Source of the DNA: Falsochrobactrum tianjinense
GTDB lineage: Bacteria; Pseudomonadota; Alphaproteobacteria; Rhizobiales; Rhizobiaceae
Reading direction: 5' to 3'
DNA length: 64,000 bases
Assembly (NCBI RefSeq): GCF_019100495.1
Contig: NZ_JAHRVA010000004.1
Span: 1-64,000 of the forward strand
How positions within the stretch are numbered: position 1 is the first letter of the stretch; every line of letters begins with the position of its first letter. This document shows positions 17,371-26,726 of the stretch, piece after piece. Made by a program: the position numbers and the translations under genes. The notes under the pieces are model-generated. The model ran no database searches. It saw nothing but the letters and a program-made list of their open reading frames with translations, and was not told the DNA's origin.

Positions 17371-18597
17371 TTGAAATATGTAGAATCTTCACGTCAGACG
17401 ACCAGAAGGCTTCTTTCCGGCAGCGTCGCCTTTCTCGCGCTCGTTCTGTCGTCCTGCACCTCCACCGGCGATGGTACGATACCGATGCAGATGAGCGCCA
17501 GCACCGATGGCTCAATGGTTGCAGAAGCGCTTCAAAGCGCAGCGGACCAGAGCGCAACCGCCAAAACAGCGGCAGAAACCGACACTGAAGCAGAGAAAGT
17601 GGAGACGCGATCCGAAACGCCAAAGCAGGCAACAATCGCCGAAGCAGCCGATCCGGGAAAGCCACAGCAAGCAGCGATCAGCGCAAGCGAACCTTCTGAA
17701 GAAGAACCCGCTCAGGTTGCTGCCCTTGCCTCCCCGACAAAACCCAACTCTCTATTTAGCCTGTTTGGTAGTAAATCCGGCAAAACCCTGCCCCCTCCTT
17801 CCCCCGATACGGCTGAAACACCGTCAACTGACGAACCTGCGTCTGTCGCCACCGTTGCCCCGGCAGAAGAACCGCCACAAACTGCGGCGGAAAAACCAGC
17901 CGAACAGGAAAAGCCTACCGAAGTCACCTCTCTTTTTGGCTCCGCTAAAAATGCCAGTGCTTTTGTGTCGCCGCAACGACCTGCTGCCTCCCAAGGCAGC
18001 ATTGCAAGATTGTTCAACGATGAAGTGGCAAGCAGCTCCGGCAAATCGGATAACAAAGAACGAGCTGTCGTAAAGCCGGCTTCCTCGTCCGCAAAAGACT
18101 ATGATTACTCTCTCCCCGGCGTCCGCCCCAATGGCGGCATTGAGATCAAGCATCGCAAGAGCATCTATGACGACAGTGATATCGATGCCAATGAATATGA
18201 CTATTACTCAGGCATACAGCTTGCATCGGCACCCGGGCTTGCGCGCCTTGCACCAAACGGCCTGAAAGTACAGCGCGAAACGGTTGACGTGGCATGCCTC
18301 AAGCCGCAACTCGTCACGATGCTGAAAACGATGGAGCGGCATTTCCGCCGCCCTGTCATGGTGACGTCTGGCTACCGCAGCCCCTCTTATAATCGCAAGG
18401 TCAATGGCGCACGCAGGTCGCTACATATGATTTGCGCGGCGGCCGATATCCAGATCGATGGTGTTTCCAAACGGGAACTTGCCCGGTATGCCCGCTCCAT
18501 GCCGGGCCGTGGTGGCGTTGGCACTTATTGCCACACAAAGTCGGTCCATGTGGATGTTGGCCCCGAACGCGACTGGAACTGGCGCTGCCGGAAATGA
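17371..18597 (+). CDS. Lipoprotein with C-terminal peptidase M15-like (DUF882/YcbK) domain
   Basis: A 408-residue envelope protein. Residues 1-29 form a lipoprotein signal (RRLLSGSVAFLALVLSSC, lipobox LSSC). Residues 30-240 are low complexity, rich in Ala, Glu, Pro and Ser, and include two similar blocks (NSLFSLFGSKSG and TSLFGSAKNAS). The C-terminal domain (about 285-408) resembles M15A peptidases: VMVTSGYRSPSYNRKVNGA, then LHMICAAADIQI and SVHVDVGP, which supply the His, Asp and His zinc ligands. It may trim peptidoglycan cross-links. The start is a TTG with GGAG 7 bases upstream; the ATG a few bases later is out of frame. Confidence 0.8.
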   Translation: MKYVESSRQTTRRLLSGSVAFLALVLSSCTSTGDGTIPMQMSASTDGSMVAEALQSAADQSATAKTAAETDTEAEKVETRSETPKQATIAEAADPGKPQQAAISASEPSEEEPAQVAALASPTKPNSLFSLFGSKSGKTLPPPSPDTAETPSTDEPASVATVAPAEEPPQTAAEKPAEQEKPTEVTSLFGSAKNASAFVSPQRPAASQGSIARLFNDEVASSSGKSDNKERAVVKPASSSAKDYDYSLPGVRPNGGIEIKHRKSIYDDSDIDANEYDYYSGIQLASAPGLARLAPNGLKVQRETVDVACLKPQLVTMLKTMERHFRRPVMVTSGYRSPSYNRKVNGARRSLHMICAAADIQIDGVSKRELARYARSMPGRGGVGTYCHTKSVHVDVGPERDWNWRCRK

Positions 18598-18756
18598 CTA
18601 CGCAAGAGTTTTCTTTTATTTCAATAAGATAGACAAATCACCCACAGCAGCTCCGTCATTAATATGCCCCTGAAGCAATATTTTTCCGGAAAACTTGTAT
18701 TAAGGGCTTGCGAGTCAGGGGCTTCCTGCATATAAGCCCACACACACCAGCAACGG

Positions 18757-18831
18757 GCGCCCATCGTCTAGCGGTTAGGACGCCGCCCTTTCACGGCGGA
18801 AACAGGGGTTCGATTCCCCTTGGGCGTACCA
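18757..18831 (+). tRNA. tRNA-Glu (anticodon TTC), copy 1
   Basis: The gene begins GCGCCCATCGTCTAGCGG, has the anticodon loop CTTTCAC (TTC), a GGTTCGATTCC T-arm and the encoded end TGGGCGTACCA. The acceptor pairs with a G:U at the first position. It is sequence-identical to the second copy 140 bp downstream. Confidence 0.97.
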
Positions 18832-18971
18832 CTTGCTGACCTCTCCTTAAAAACTAAATACGGCGTGGATGATCTTTCGGTCCTTCACATTGTTTTTCTT
18901 ATTGAAATTTGCACAAAAGCACTTGCGCATAGGAATTTTCCTGCATATAAGCCCACTCGCACCAGCAACGG

Positions 18972-19046
18972 GCGCCCATCGTCTAGCGGTTAGGACGCCG
19001 CCCTTTCACGGCGGAAACAGGGGTTCGATTCCCCTTGGGCGTACCA
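18972..19046 (+). tRNA. tRNA-Glu (anticodon TTC), copy 2
   Basis: Identical over 75 bases to the first tRNA-Glu, with the same upstream TATAAG-containing segment, so it likely carries its own promoter. Encoded CCA at 19044-19046. Confidence 0.97.
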
Positions 19047-19150
19047 TTTGCCAGCGTGCTTCTCGCTTAGAATTGATCCAGCAATAGATGACATCGCCTG
19101 TCCGGTACTGTAGGCACCTTTGTGCCATATAGTGAAACGGGATTCACCTC

Positions 19151-19435
19151 ATGCCTCAAAGCACTGCAATCGTTCCCACCGCCCATGCCAGCCGCTACTT
19201 GCAGCAACTCTGCAAACACTGGGCGCATAAATTTACCACGGAATTTACGCCGGAGCACGGACACATCGATCTGGGCGAAAATCGCATCGTGATTCTCAAA
19301 GTCGAGCCGGAGCAACTTGTCGTTGAAGTTGACGCTCCCGACGATGCCCTGCCCCAGATGGAAGGTGTCGTTGCAAGCCATATCGTGCGCTTTGCCTTCC
19401 GCGAGGAACTCATCTTCAACTGGGTCAGGCAATAG
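19151..19435 (+). CDS. DUF2218 family protein
   Basis: A 94-residue soluble protein matching the DUF2218 family pattern: ASRYLQQLCKHWAHKF near the N terminus, a GHIDLGENRIVILKVEPEQL core and the C-terminal ASHIVRFAFREELIFNWVR. The function of the family is unknown; members often sit near iron or siderophore genes, but no such gene is adjacent here. It is followed by sfsA 58 bases downstream on the same strand. Confidence 0.8.
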   Translation: MPQSTAIVPTAHASRYLQQLCKHWAHKFTTEFTPEHGHIDLGENRIVILKVEPEQLVVEVDAPDDALPQMEGVVASHIVRFAFREELIFNWVRQ

Positions 19436-19493
19436 GAACGACAGCCGAGGCTTGCGACAACCCTTTTCCGAATCTAAATAGGGGTTTCTTTCC

Positions 19494-20192
19494 ATGCTTT
19501 TTCCCTCACCCCTCGTTACCGGTCGCCTTGAGCGTCGCTACAAGAGGTTTCTGGCCGACGTCACCCTTGATGACGGCCAGCCTATCACGGCTTCGGTTCC
19601 CAATACCGGCTCCATGCTGGGGCTGACAACGCCCGGCTCCCGCGTCTGGCTAAGTGTCTCTGATGCCCCGCATCGCAAATATGCCCACACGCTCCAGATC
19701 GTAGAGGCTGACAATACGCTTGTCGGCGTTAACACTGGCCTGCCCAATCGAATCGCCGAGGAAGCAATCCTTTCCGGCCTCCTCCCGGGATTGAGCAATT
19801 ATCGCAGCCTCAAACGCGAGCAAAAATACGGACGCAATTCGCGTATAGACATTCTGCTTGATGACGGCGAAGACCCGCGCGTTTATGTGGAAGTGAAGAA
19901 TGTGCACTTCACCCGTACGCTAAAGCTTGCCGAATTTCCCGACACTGTCACCGCACGCGGGGCCAAACACCTCGATGAACTAGTTGATGTCGTTGCCGCT
20001 GGTCATCGGGGCGTGATGCTGTTTATTATTCAGCGTAGTGATTGCGACAGATTCAGCATTTCAGGCGATCTTGACCCCACTTATGCGCGTGCTTTTGAGC
20101 GCGCCCTCGCATCCGGGGTTGAGGCTTGGGCAGTTCGGTGCCAAATAACAGATAAAGGCATTCATGCCACGCAGGTGGTGCCGATAGAATAG
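19494..20192 (+). CDS. sfsA: Sugar fermentation stimulation protein homologue
   Basis: A 232-residue SfsA-family protein. Family hallmarks are the N-terminal [44 protein letters not shown] and the nuclease-like [10 protein letters not shown] (about 137-146), where Glu and Lys fit a PD-(D/E)XK-type centre. In E. coli SfsA was described as a DNA-binding activator of maltose genes, but the fold suggests nucleic-acid processing; the role here is uncertain. The first gene of a probable unit with map (16-bp gap) and radC (46-bp gap). Confidence 0.9.
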   Translation: MLFPSPLVTGRLERRYKRFLADVTLDDGQPITASVPNTGSMLGLTTPGSRVWLSVSDAPHRKYAHTLQIVEADNTLVGVNTGLPNRIAEEAILSGLLPGLSNYRSLKREQKYGRNSRIDILLDDGEDPRVYVEVKNVHFTRTLKLAEFPDTVTARGAKHLDELVDVVAAGHRGVMLFIIQRSDCDRFSISGDLDPTYARAFERALASGVEAWAVRCQITDKGIHATQVVPIE

Positions 20193-20208
20193 AAAGACAG
20201 GTCGAGAA

Positions 20209-21036
20209 ATGGTGACTTATATTGAAGCGACAAGCGCGCCCCTGAAATATACGGGCCAGATCAGGCTTTATGGGCCGGAAGCTTTTGAGGCCATGCGCAA
20301 GGTTTGCAATATCACCGCGCGCTGTCTCGACGCGCTGAACGATGTCGTAAAGCCCGGCGTTACGACCAATGAAATTGACCGTTTCGTCTTTGAGTTCGGC
20401 ATGGATAACGGCGCGTTTCCCGCGACGCTGAACTATCGCGGCTATACGAAGTCTACCTGCACCTCGATCAATCATGTCGTCTGCCATGGCATTCCCAATG
20501 ACAAGCCGCTGCGCGAGGGCGAGATCGTCAATATCGACGTGACATACCTGCTGGATGGCTGGCACGGCGATTCAAGCCGCATGTATGCAGTGGGCGAAAT
20601 CAAGCGTTCCGCTGAACGCCTGCTGGAAGTGACCTATGAAAGCCTTTTGCGCGGCATTTCTGTCGTCAAGCCGGGCGTGAAGACTGGAGCGATCGGCGCT
20701 GTAATCCAGTCCTATGCCGAGGATGAACGCTGCTCGGTGGTGCGCGATTTCTGCGGCCATGGCGTCGGCCAGCTTTTTCACGACGCGCCCAATATCCTGC
20801 ACTATGGCACGCCCAATGACGGCGTGGAGATCAAGGAAGGCATGATCTTTACGATCGAACCGATGATCAATCTCGGCAAGCCCGGCGTCAAGGTTCTGTC
20901 GGATGGCTGGACTGCGGTAACACGCGACCGCTCGCTGACCGCACAATATGAGCATACAGTTGGCGTCACCAGCAATGGTTGTGAAATCTTTACCCTTTCA
21001 CCAGAGAATGTCTTCGGCCCGCCCACCATGCGATAA
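20209..21036 (+). CDS. map: Type I methionine aminopeptidase
   Basis: A 275-residue cytosolic metalloprotease removing N-terminal methionine from new proteins. The five metal ligands are visible: Asp in NIDVTYL, Asp in GWHGDSSRMY, His in CGHGVGQLFHD, Glu in FTIEPM and Glu in YEHTVGVT. The conserved substrate histidine lies in VCHGIPND. A roughly 20-residue N-terminal extension before YGPEAFEAMRKVCNI is common in alphaproteobacteria. It sits between sfsA and radC in the same direction. Confidence 0.95.
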   Translation: MVTYIEATSAPLKYTGQIRLYGPEAFEAMRKVCNITARCLDALNDVVKPGVTTNEIDRFVFEFGMDNGAFPATLNYRGYTKSTCTSINHVVCHGIPNDKPLREGEIVNIDVTYLLDGWHGDSSRMYAVGEIKRSAERLLEVTYESLLRGISVVKPGVKTGAIGAVIQSYAEDERCSVVRDFCGHGVGQLFHDAPNILHYGTPNDGVEIKEGMIFTIEPMINLGKPGVKVLSDGWTAVTRDRSLTAQYEHTVGVTSNGCEIFTLSPENVFGPPTMR

Positions 21037-21082
21037 GAATGGAATAAGATTGTCTGTCTGTTTCGGTGGGGGTTAGAACAGA

Positions 21083-21832
21083 ATGGCACAAGACAGGAAA
21101 AAGTCGGGAAACCCTGACTTCCCCGGCTTTAATGATGGAATCCAGATGGCGGCCCCTCTGGAAAAGCCGCACCATATGGGCCACCGTGAGCGGCTGCGCC
21201 AGCGCTTCAAGGCGGCGCCCGACACATTGGCCGACTATGAACTGCTTGAACTTCTGCTTTTCCGGGTCATCCCGCGCGCAGATACAAAACCGCGCGCCAA
21301 AGCCCTGCTGAGCCGCTTCGGTTCGCTCGCAGAAGTTCTGGGAGCCTCCGAACAACTGATTGCGGAAACACCGGGCGTCGGCCCTTCCATAGCCCTTGAT
21401 CTGAAAATCATTGAAGCCGTAGCCAAGCGCTCGGCACGAAGCACGGTCATGGAACGTGAGGTGCTGGGCTCATGGAGCAAAGTCGTCGAATATTGCACCG
21501 CCGCCATGGCCTTTGAGCCGCGCGAACAATTCCGCATTCTGTTTCTCGACAAGAAAAACCGCCTGATAACCGACGAAGTACAGCAGCAGGGAACCGTCGA
21601 TCATACGCCCGTCTATCCGCGCGAAGTGGTAAAGCGCGCGCTGGAACTCTCCGCCACCGCCATCATATTGGTCCACAATCATCCTTCCGGGGACCCGACC
21701 CCCTCGCGCGCGGATATAGACATGACCAAACTCCTGATTGAGGCGGCCAAGGCGCTCAATATCACAGTGCATGATCACATTATCGTCGGCAAGCATGGCC
21801 ATGTGAGCATGCGTGGGCTGAAGCTTATCTGA
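21083..21832 (+). CDS. radC: RadC family JAB/MPN-domain protein
   Basis: A 249-residue RadC homologue. A helix-hairpin-helix region (about 30-105; [23 protein letters not shown] and [15 protein letters not shown]) precedes the JAMM/MPN+ domain (about 125-249) with the metal motif [16 protein letters not shown] and an upstream Glu. The fold indicates a metal-dependent isopeptidase-like or nuclease role; the historic DNA-repair assignment of RadC is disputed. It follows map by 46 bases and ends the sfsA-map-radC group, with a probable terminator downstream. Confidence 0.92.
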   Translation: MAQDRKKSGNPDFPGFNDGIQMAAPLEKPHHMGHRERLRQRFKAAPDTLADYELLELLLFRVIPRADTKPRAKALLSRFGSLAEVLGASEQLIAETPGVGPSIALDLKIIEAVAKRSARSTVMEREVLGSWSKVVEYCTAAMAFEPREQFRILFLDKKNRLITDEVQQQGTVDHTPVYPREVVKRALELSATAIILVHNHPSGDPTPSRADIDMTKLLIEAAKALNITVHDHIIVGKHGHVSMRGLKLI

Positions 21833-21880
21833 TTTCGTCTCACCGCCTGCGTTGCAGCGTTACTTCTCGTTAAGTATAAT

Positions 21881-21921
21881 CGGCAAAACGATGCGCAAAC
21901 CCTTGCGCGTTCGCCGTTTTT
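21881..21921 (+). terminator. Probable intrinsic terminator of radC
   Basis: An imperfect hairpin pairs CGGC (21881) with GCCG (21913), AACG with CGTT, and GCG with CGC, and is followed by TTTTTC. It lies about 50 bases after the radC stop. Confidence 0.6.
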
Positions 21922-22041
21922 CTTAAATTTGGACACAATCGCAAGCGACCAGAGCCATAGTTTGAAGATGGCGGCATCAGCCCTTCAGCCATGCAAGCAT
22001 ACTTTCCGCCAGCGTTTCGGGCGGGAAAACCGGAGTAATAA

Positions 22042-22680
22042 ATGTTTAAGCGTTCCAACGTTGCTGCGGCGCTCGGTGCCGCAATTATCGCCTTTGCAAG
22101 CCCGTCTTTCGCAGCCGATGCATTCGGCGATACGGATTACAGCTACAATGACCCCGTCGCCGCAGGGCCGCATGACTGGTCCGGCAATTATGTCGGCGCG
22201 CAGATCGGCGCTTCCTCGTCCAGAGTTCCCAGCCCGTTCACAAATCGCACCGGCCTGCTCGGCGGCGCAGTCGTAGGCAAGAACATGCAGAGCGGCAATA
22301 TCGTTTTCGGTGGTGAACTGGAGGGCAATTTTGCCGAAGCCGAACATCGCATCGGCAATGGCGGCAGCCTCCAGCAATCCTGGAACGGTAATGCAAAAGC
22401 CAAGGTCGGCTATGCTTTCGACAAAACGCTGGTTTATGGCACTGCCGGTTATGGCGTAACGCGCTTCAAGGCCAAGGACGCAACCACTTCCGCACCTGGC
22501 TGGGAAGGTGGTGTATTGATTGGCGCAGGCGTGGAGCAAGCCATTTCCGGCCCGCTTTCCCTAAAGGCTGAATATGACTTCCAGCGTTTCAACAATGTGA
22601 AATCGAAGGTGAATGGTGTGAGCCAGCGTAACGACCTGAAGAATCACTCTATCAAGGCCGGCCTGAACTATCGTTTCTGA
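22042..22680 (+). CDS. Outer membrane protein, Omp25/Omp31 family
   Basis: A 212-residue outer-membrane beta-barrel protein. Signal peptide MFKRSNVAAALGAAIIAFASPSFAA (cleavage near FAADA) is followed by the family motif WSGNYVGAQIGASSS (about 51-65), alternating beta strands such as IVFGGELEGNFAEAEHRIG and KAKVGYAFDKTLVYGTAGYG, and ends in a terminal Phe (AGLNYRF), the insertion signal for BamA. Brucella has several paralogues (Omp25, Omp31, Omp22 and others); I cannot assign which this is. Monocistronic, with its own terminator. Confidence 0.88.
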   Translation: MFKRSNVAAALGAAIIAFASPSFAADAFGDTDYSYNDPVAAGPHDWSGNYVGAQIGASSSRVPSPFTNRTGLLGGAVVGKNMQSGNIVFGGELEGNFAEAEHRIGNGGSLQQSWNGNAKAKVGYAFDKTLVYGTAGYGVTRFKAKDATTSAPGWEGGVLIGAGVEQAISGPLSLKAEYDFQRFNNVKSKVNGVSQRNDLKNHSIKAGLNYRF

Positions 22681-22738
22681 TTCCAGTTACCACGCAGGTC
22701 ATGCCGATTGCGCATGAACCGATCCGCTCTTTGCAACA

Positions 22739-22767
22739 AAGGCTGCGCTTACCCGCGCAGCCTTTTC
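22739..22767 (+). terminator. Intrinsic terminator of the porin gene
   Basis: AAGGCTGCGC (22739-22748) and GCGCAGCCTT (22755-22764) form a 10-bp perfect stem with a 6-base loop, followed by TTCTATT. It lies 59 bases after the stop. Confidence 0.9.
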
Positions 22768-22907
22768 TATTAGACCTTTTGTCAATCCGAAACCGGATGC
22801 CCGCCACTCGTACGAGCTTGACACTTCCATGCCCCAACATCTTAATAACATCGATTTAAATGGGGCTTTCTTCATCCGCTATCCGGCCGTTCAGCTAGGA
22901 ATGATAA

Positions 22908-23966
22908 ATGCAACGTGTTTTCGACGGACATAATGATGTCCTCCTGCGCCTATGGGAAAACCGCCGAAACGGCGGGAACCCTGTCAAGGAATTCATCGAC
23001 GGCACCAAGGCTGGCCATCTTGACCTGCCCCGCGCCAAAGCAGGCGGAATGGCAGGTGGCATTTGCGCCATTTACATTCCTTCAAGCCACCATATTGAAC
23101 TGGCTAGAACGAATGCTGACGGCGCCTATGAAACGCCGCTGGCCCCGCCGCTCGAACGCAGCCCCTCTCTCGAGATCGCGCTGGAGATTGCTTCCATCGC
23201 CCTGTGCCTGGAAGAGGCCGGAGGCTGGAAAATCTGCCGCAGCGGCAAGGACCTCGACGAAACACTTGCAACTGATAAATTCGCTGCCGTCCTCCATATG
23301 GAAGGCTGTGAGGCCCTTGATGCAGACCTGGCAGCGCTCGACGTCTTTTATGCTGCGGGCCTGCGTTCACTGGGGCCAGTCTGGAGCCGCAACAACATAT
23401 TCGGTCATGGCGTGCCTTTTGCCTATCCCATGTCTCCTGATACCGGCGCCGGATTGACAGATGCAGGCAAACGCCTCGTAAGAGAATGCAATCGCAAAGG
23501 CATCCTCATTGATCTAGCCCATATTACCGAAAAAGGTTTCTGGGATGTGGCGGAACTCAGCGATCAGCCGCTGATCGCGAGCCACTCCAACGTTTATACC
23601 CTCACACCAGTCGCCCGTAACCTGACTGATCGCCAGCTTGATGCGATCCGCGAACGCAAAGGCGTTGCAGGTCTCAATTTTGCAACCACCATGCTGCGAT
23701 CTGACGGGCAAGAAAATGCGGCTACGCCGCTTTCCGACATGGTGCGTCACATCGACTATATGGTTGAACGCATGGGCATAGACTGCGTGGCGCTCGGGTC
23801 GGATTATGACGGCGCGACCATACCTTCAGAGATAAGTGATGCTGCCGGAACGCAGAACCTTGTCGCCGCTTTGCAAAAAGCCGGATATGGTGAAAACGAG
23901 CTTGCCAAACTTTGCAGACAGAACTGGATAAGAGTTCTCAAAGAAGCCTGGCACGAAGCAGTCTGA
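22908..23966 (+). CDS. Membrane-type dipeptidase, peptidase family M19
   Basis: A 352-residue zinc dipeptidase of the renal dipeptidase family (amidohydrolase fold). Zinc ligands can be proposed: His and Asp in FDGHNDVLL (about 5-11), the bridging Glu in LHMEGCEAL, His in DLAHITEKGF and His in ASHSNVYTL, with Asp in GSDYDGA. It has no signal peptide, so it would act in the cytosol on dipeptides imported by the ABC transporter encoded just downstream (40-bp gap, same strand). That pairing makes an uptake-and-cleave unit plausible. M19 enzymes also accept D-amino-acid-containing dipeptides. Confidence 0.9.
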   Translation: MQRVFDGHNDVLLRLWENRRNGGNPVKEFIDGTKAGHLDLPRAKAGGMAGGICAIYIPSSHHIELARTNADGAYETPLAPPLERSPSLEIALEIASIALCLEEAGGWKICRSGKDLDETLATDKFAAVLHMEGCEALDADLAALDVFYAAGLRSLGPVWSRNNIFGHGVPFAYPMSPDTGAGLTDAGKRLVRECNRKGILIDLAHITEKGFWDVAELSDQPLIASHSNVYTLTPVARNLTDRQLDAIRERKGVAGLNFATTMLRSDGQENAATPLSDMVRHIDYMVERMGIDCVALGSDYDGATIPSEISDAAGTQNLVAALQKAGYGENELAKLCRQNWIRVLKEAWHEAV

Positions 23967-24006
23967 CTGGTCTACAACTTACATAAAACACGAAAGGGAA
24001 CTCAAG

Positions 24007-25638
24007 ATGATGCATTTTGGACGTTTTCGCATTCTCGCTGCGGGCGCAGCAGTGTCAGCCCTTCTGGCCGCAAGTCCGGCCTGGACGGCAACGCCCGCCG
24101 ACACGCTGGTCGAAGCATGGGCCATCGATGACATCATCACGCTCGATCCGGCTGAGTCCTTCGAAATCAGTCCCGCGGAAATCCTCGGCAACGCCTATGA
24201 CATGCTGGTGCGCCTCGATCCCAGCGATACGTCAAACGTCGTGCCAGGCATCGCCGAAAGCTGGACCATATCCGATGACGGCCTTACCTATACGTTCAAG
24301 CTCAGGCAGGACGCCAAATTTGCTTCCGGCAACCCGATCACCGCTGCAGATGTGGCCTATTCCTTCGAGCGCGTCGTACGCCTCGACAAAAGCCCGGCCT
24401 TCATTCTCACCCAGTTCGGCCTGACCGGCGAGAACGTCACTGAAAAAGCAAAGGCCGCCGACGAAAGCACTTTCGTTCTCACCGTCGACAAGCCCTATGC
24501 GCCAAGCTTCGTGCTCAACTGCCTCACCGCAACGGTGGGCGCGATCGTCGACAAGAAGCTTCTCGAAGAACACGCGCAAAAAGTTACGGCAACCGACGAC
24601 TATAAATATGACACCGATTACGGCAATGCTTGGCTCAAGACCGGTTATGCCGGTTCGGGCCCGTTCAAGATTCGCGACTGGCGCGCCAATGAAGTCGTCG
24701 TCATGGAGCGCAACGACAACTATTATGGCGAAAAGGCCAAGCTGGCTCGTGTTTTCTACCGTCACGTCAAGGAAAGCGCCACACAGCGCCTGATGCTCGA
24801 ATCCGGTGATGTTGACGTGGCGCGTAACCTGGAACCTGGCGATTATGAAGCGGTTCAGAAGAATTCCGACCTGACCACCGTCAGTGCTCCGAAGGGTACC
24901 GTCTATTACATCAGCCTCAATCAGAAGAATGAAAACCTTGCCAAACCGGAAGTCCGCGAAGCGTTCAAGTATCTGATCGATTATGACGCTATTGGCGCGA
25001 CGCTGATCAAAGGCATTGGCGAAATCCGCCAAACCCATCAGCCCAAGGGCGTTCTGGGCGCACTAGACTCCAATCCATACAAGATGGACATCGAAAAAGC
25101 CAAGGAACTGCTTGAAAAGGCAGGCCTCAAGGATGGTCTTTCCATTACTTTCGACGTGCGCAATACTCAGCCCGTCACTGGCATTGCCGAATCCTTCCAG
25201 CAAAACGCTGCTCAGGCAGGCATCAAGATCGAGATCATTCCCGGCGACGGCAAGCAGACGCTGACCAAATATCGCGCACGCAATCACGATCTTTATATCG
25301 GCCAGTGGGGCATGGATTATTGGGACCCCAATTCCAATGCGGAAGCATTCACCAGCAATCCCGACAATGGCGACGATGCCGCCAACAAGACGCTTGCCTG
25401 GCGCAACGCCTGGGATATTCCGGAGCTGACCAAACAGACTCAAGCCGCCCTTCTGGAGCGTGACAATGAAAAGCGCGCTGAAATCTATCGGAAGCTACAG
25501 CAGGAAGCACTCGATCAAAGCCCCTTCGTCATGATTTTCCAGCAGACGGAAGTCGCCGGCGTGCGCGGTAATGTGAAGGACTTCAAGCTCGGACCGACTT
25601 TCGATTCGAACTTCCTCGCCCCCGTCAGCAAGGATTGA
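24007..25638 (+). CDS. Dipeptide/oligopeptide ABC transporter, periplasmic binding protein
   Basis: A 543-residue SBP_bac_5-family protein. Signal peptide at about 1-27 (AAGAAVSALLAASPAWTA), then the family signature region VPGIAESWTISDDGLTYTFK and NPITAADVAYSFERVV, and a mature body typical of DppA/OppA proteins. It would deliver peptides, or possibly other cargo of this large family, to the permeases encoded next. The start has GAAAGGGAACTCAAG upstream. First transporter gene of the five-gene set and probably the most abundant product. Confidence 0.9.
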   Translation: MMHFGRFRILAAGAAVSALLAASPAWTATPADTLVEAWAIDDIITLDPAESFEISPAEILGNAYDMLVRLDPSDTSNVVPGIAESWTISDDGLTYTFKLRQDAKFASGNPITAADVAYSFERVVRLDKSPAFILTQFGLTGENVTEKAKAADESTFVLTVDKPYAPSFVLNCLTATVGAIVDKKLLEEHAQKVTATDDYKYDTDYGNAWLKTGYAGSGPFKIRDWRANEVVVMERNDNYYGEKAKLARVFYRHVKESATQRLMLESGDVDVARNLEPGDYEAVQKNSDLTTVSAPKGTVYYISLNQKNENLAKPEVREAFKYLIDYDAIGATLIKGIGEIRQTHQPKGVLGALDSNPYKMDIEKAKELLEKAGLKDGLSITFDVRNTQPVTGIAESFQQNAAQAGIKIEIIPGDGKQTLTKYRARNHDLYIGQWGMDYWDPNSNAEAFTSNPDNGDDAANKTLAWRNAWDIPELTKQTQAALLERDNEKRAEIYRKLQQEALDQSPFVMIFQQTEVAGVRGNVKDFKLGPTFDSNFLAPVSKD

Positions 25639-25658
25639 TTTAAAGAGCGACCGGACAA

Positions 25659-26726
25659 TTGAGCACCACAGAGAACCTGCCAACCAAGAGGAGCGCCCGA
25701 CGGCGCTCCTCGTCAATCCTTACAGCGATAGCCAGCTTTCTGGTCATCGTCGCGACTACTTATCTCGGCCTTCTGGCCGTCACCTTCTTCATTGGCCGCA
25801 TCGTGCCGATCGACCCTGTCCTGGCCATCGTCGGCGACCGTGCTCCTTCGCACGTAGTTGAGCGAGTGCGCGAGGAAATGGGTCTTAATCTACCCTATTA
25901 CCAGCAGTTTTTCATTTATGTAAAAGGCGTACTGCAAGGCGACTTCGGAACATCCGTCCTGACCACCAATCCCGTCATGACCGACATTCGCCGCGTCTTT
26001 CCCGCGACCATGGAGCTTGCCACTATCGGCACGTTGATCGGTGCACTGTTTGGCATTCCTTTGGGCGTGCTGGCGGCGGTAAAGCGCGGCAGCATCATCG
26101 ACCAGATCGTGCGCGTAATCGGTCTTATCGGCTATTCCGTTCCGATATTCTGGCTTGGCCTTTTGGCGCTCCTTGTCTTCTATGCCCGCCTCGGCTGGAC
26201 TTCCGGCCCCGGACGCCTCGATATCACTTTCGAATATACGTTCACGCCAATTACTGGCTTTTATCTTATCGACGCGATCATGCAGCGCGACTGGCCGGCC
26301 TTTCGCAATATCGTCTCTCATCTCGTTTTGCCTTCAGCGTTGCTGGGCTATTTCTCACTGGCCTATATCAGCCGCATGACGCGTTCTTTCATGCTCAATG
26401 AGCTTGGGCAGGAATACATCATCGCCGCCCGCGCCAAAGGCATATCAGAAACCCGGATCATCTGGGGCCATGCGCTGCGCAATGCCGCTGTGCCGCTTGT
26501 CACCGTAGTTGTGCTTTCCTATGCTGGACTGCTCGAAGGGTCGGTTCTTACCGAGACCATTTTCGCCTGGCCAGGCCTTGGTCTCTATATCACCAATTCG
26601 CTACAAAACGCTGATATGAATGCCGTTCTGGGTGGTACGATCATCATCGGTTCGGTTTTCATCGCGCTCAATCTTCTGTCCGATCTTCTGTATCGGTTTC
26701 TCGATCCGAGGACGCGCACAAAATGA
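25659..26726 (+). CDS. Peptide ABC transporter permease (DppB-type)
   Basis: A 355-residue inner-membrane permease with six predicted helices. The binding-protein-dependent permease signature (EAA loop) is visible as EYIIAARAKGISETRIIWGHALRNAAVPLV. The N-terminal 30 residues are polar and longer than in DppB, with a first helix at about 23-45. The start is TTG, 20 bases after the binding-protein stop. Its stop overlaps the next permease start by four bases (ATGA), showing translational coupling. Confidence 0.9.
   Translation: MSTTENLPTKRSARRRSSSILTAIASFLVIVATTYLGLLAVTFFIGRIVPIDPVLAIVGDRAPSHVVERVREEMGLNLPYYQQFFIYVKGVLQGDFGTSVLTTNPVMTDIRRVFPATMELATIGTLIGALFGIPLGVLAAVKRGSIIDQIVRVIGLIGYSVPIFWLGLLALLVFYARLGWTSGPGRLDITFEYTFTPITGFYLIDAIMQRDWPAFRNIVSHLVLPSALLGYFSLAYISRMTRSFMLNELGQEYIIAARAKGISETRIIWGHALRNAAVPLVTVVVLSYAGLLEGSVLTETIFAWPGLGLYITNSLQNADMNAVLGGTIIIGSVFIALNLLSDLLYRFLDPRTRTK

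Larger units (their letters stand above)
18723..19046 (+). repeat. Tandem 109-bp duplication containing the tRNA-Glu genes
   Basis: Bases 18723-18831 and 18938-19046 are near-identical (only a two-base difference, ACAC versus TCGC context, about 15 bases before each tRNA). The shared segment starts TTCCTGCATATAAGCCCAC and runs to the CCA end of the tRNA, so the upstream promoter-like TATAAG box was duplicated with the gene. The spacer between copies (18832-18937) is unique. Confidence 0.9.
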
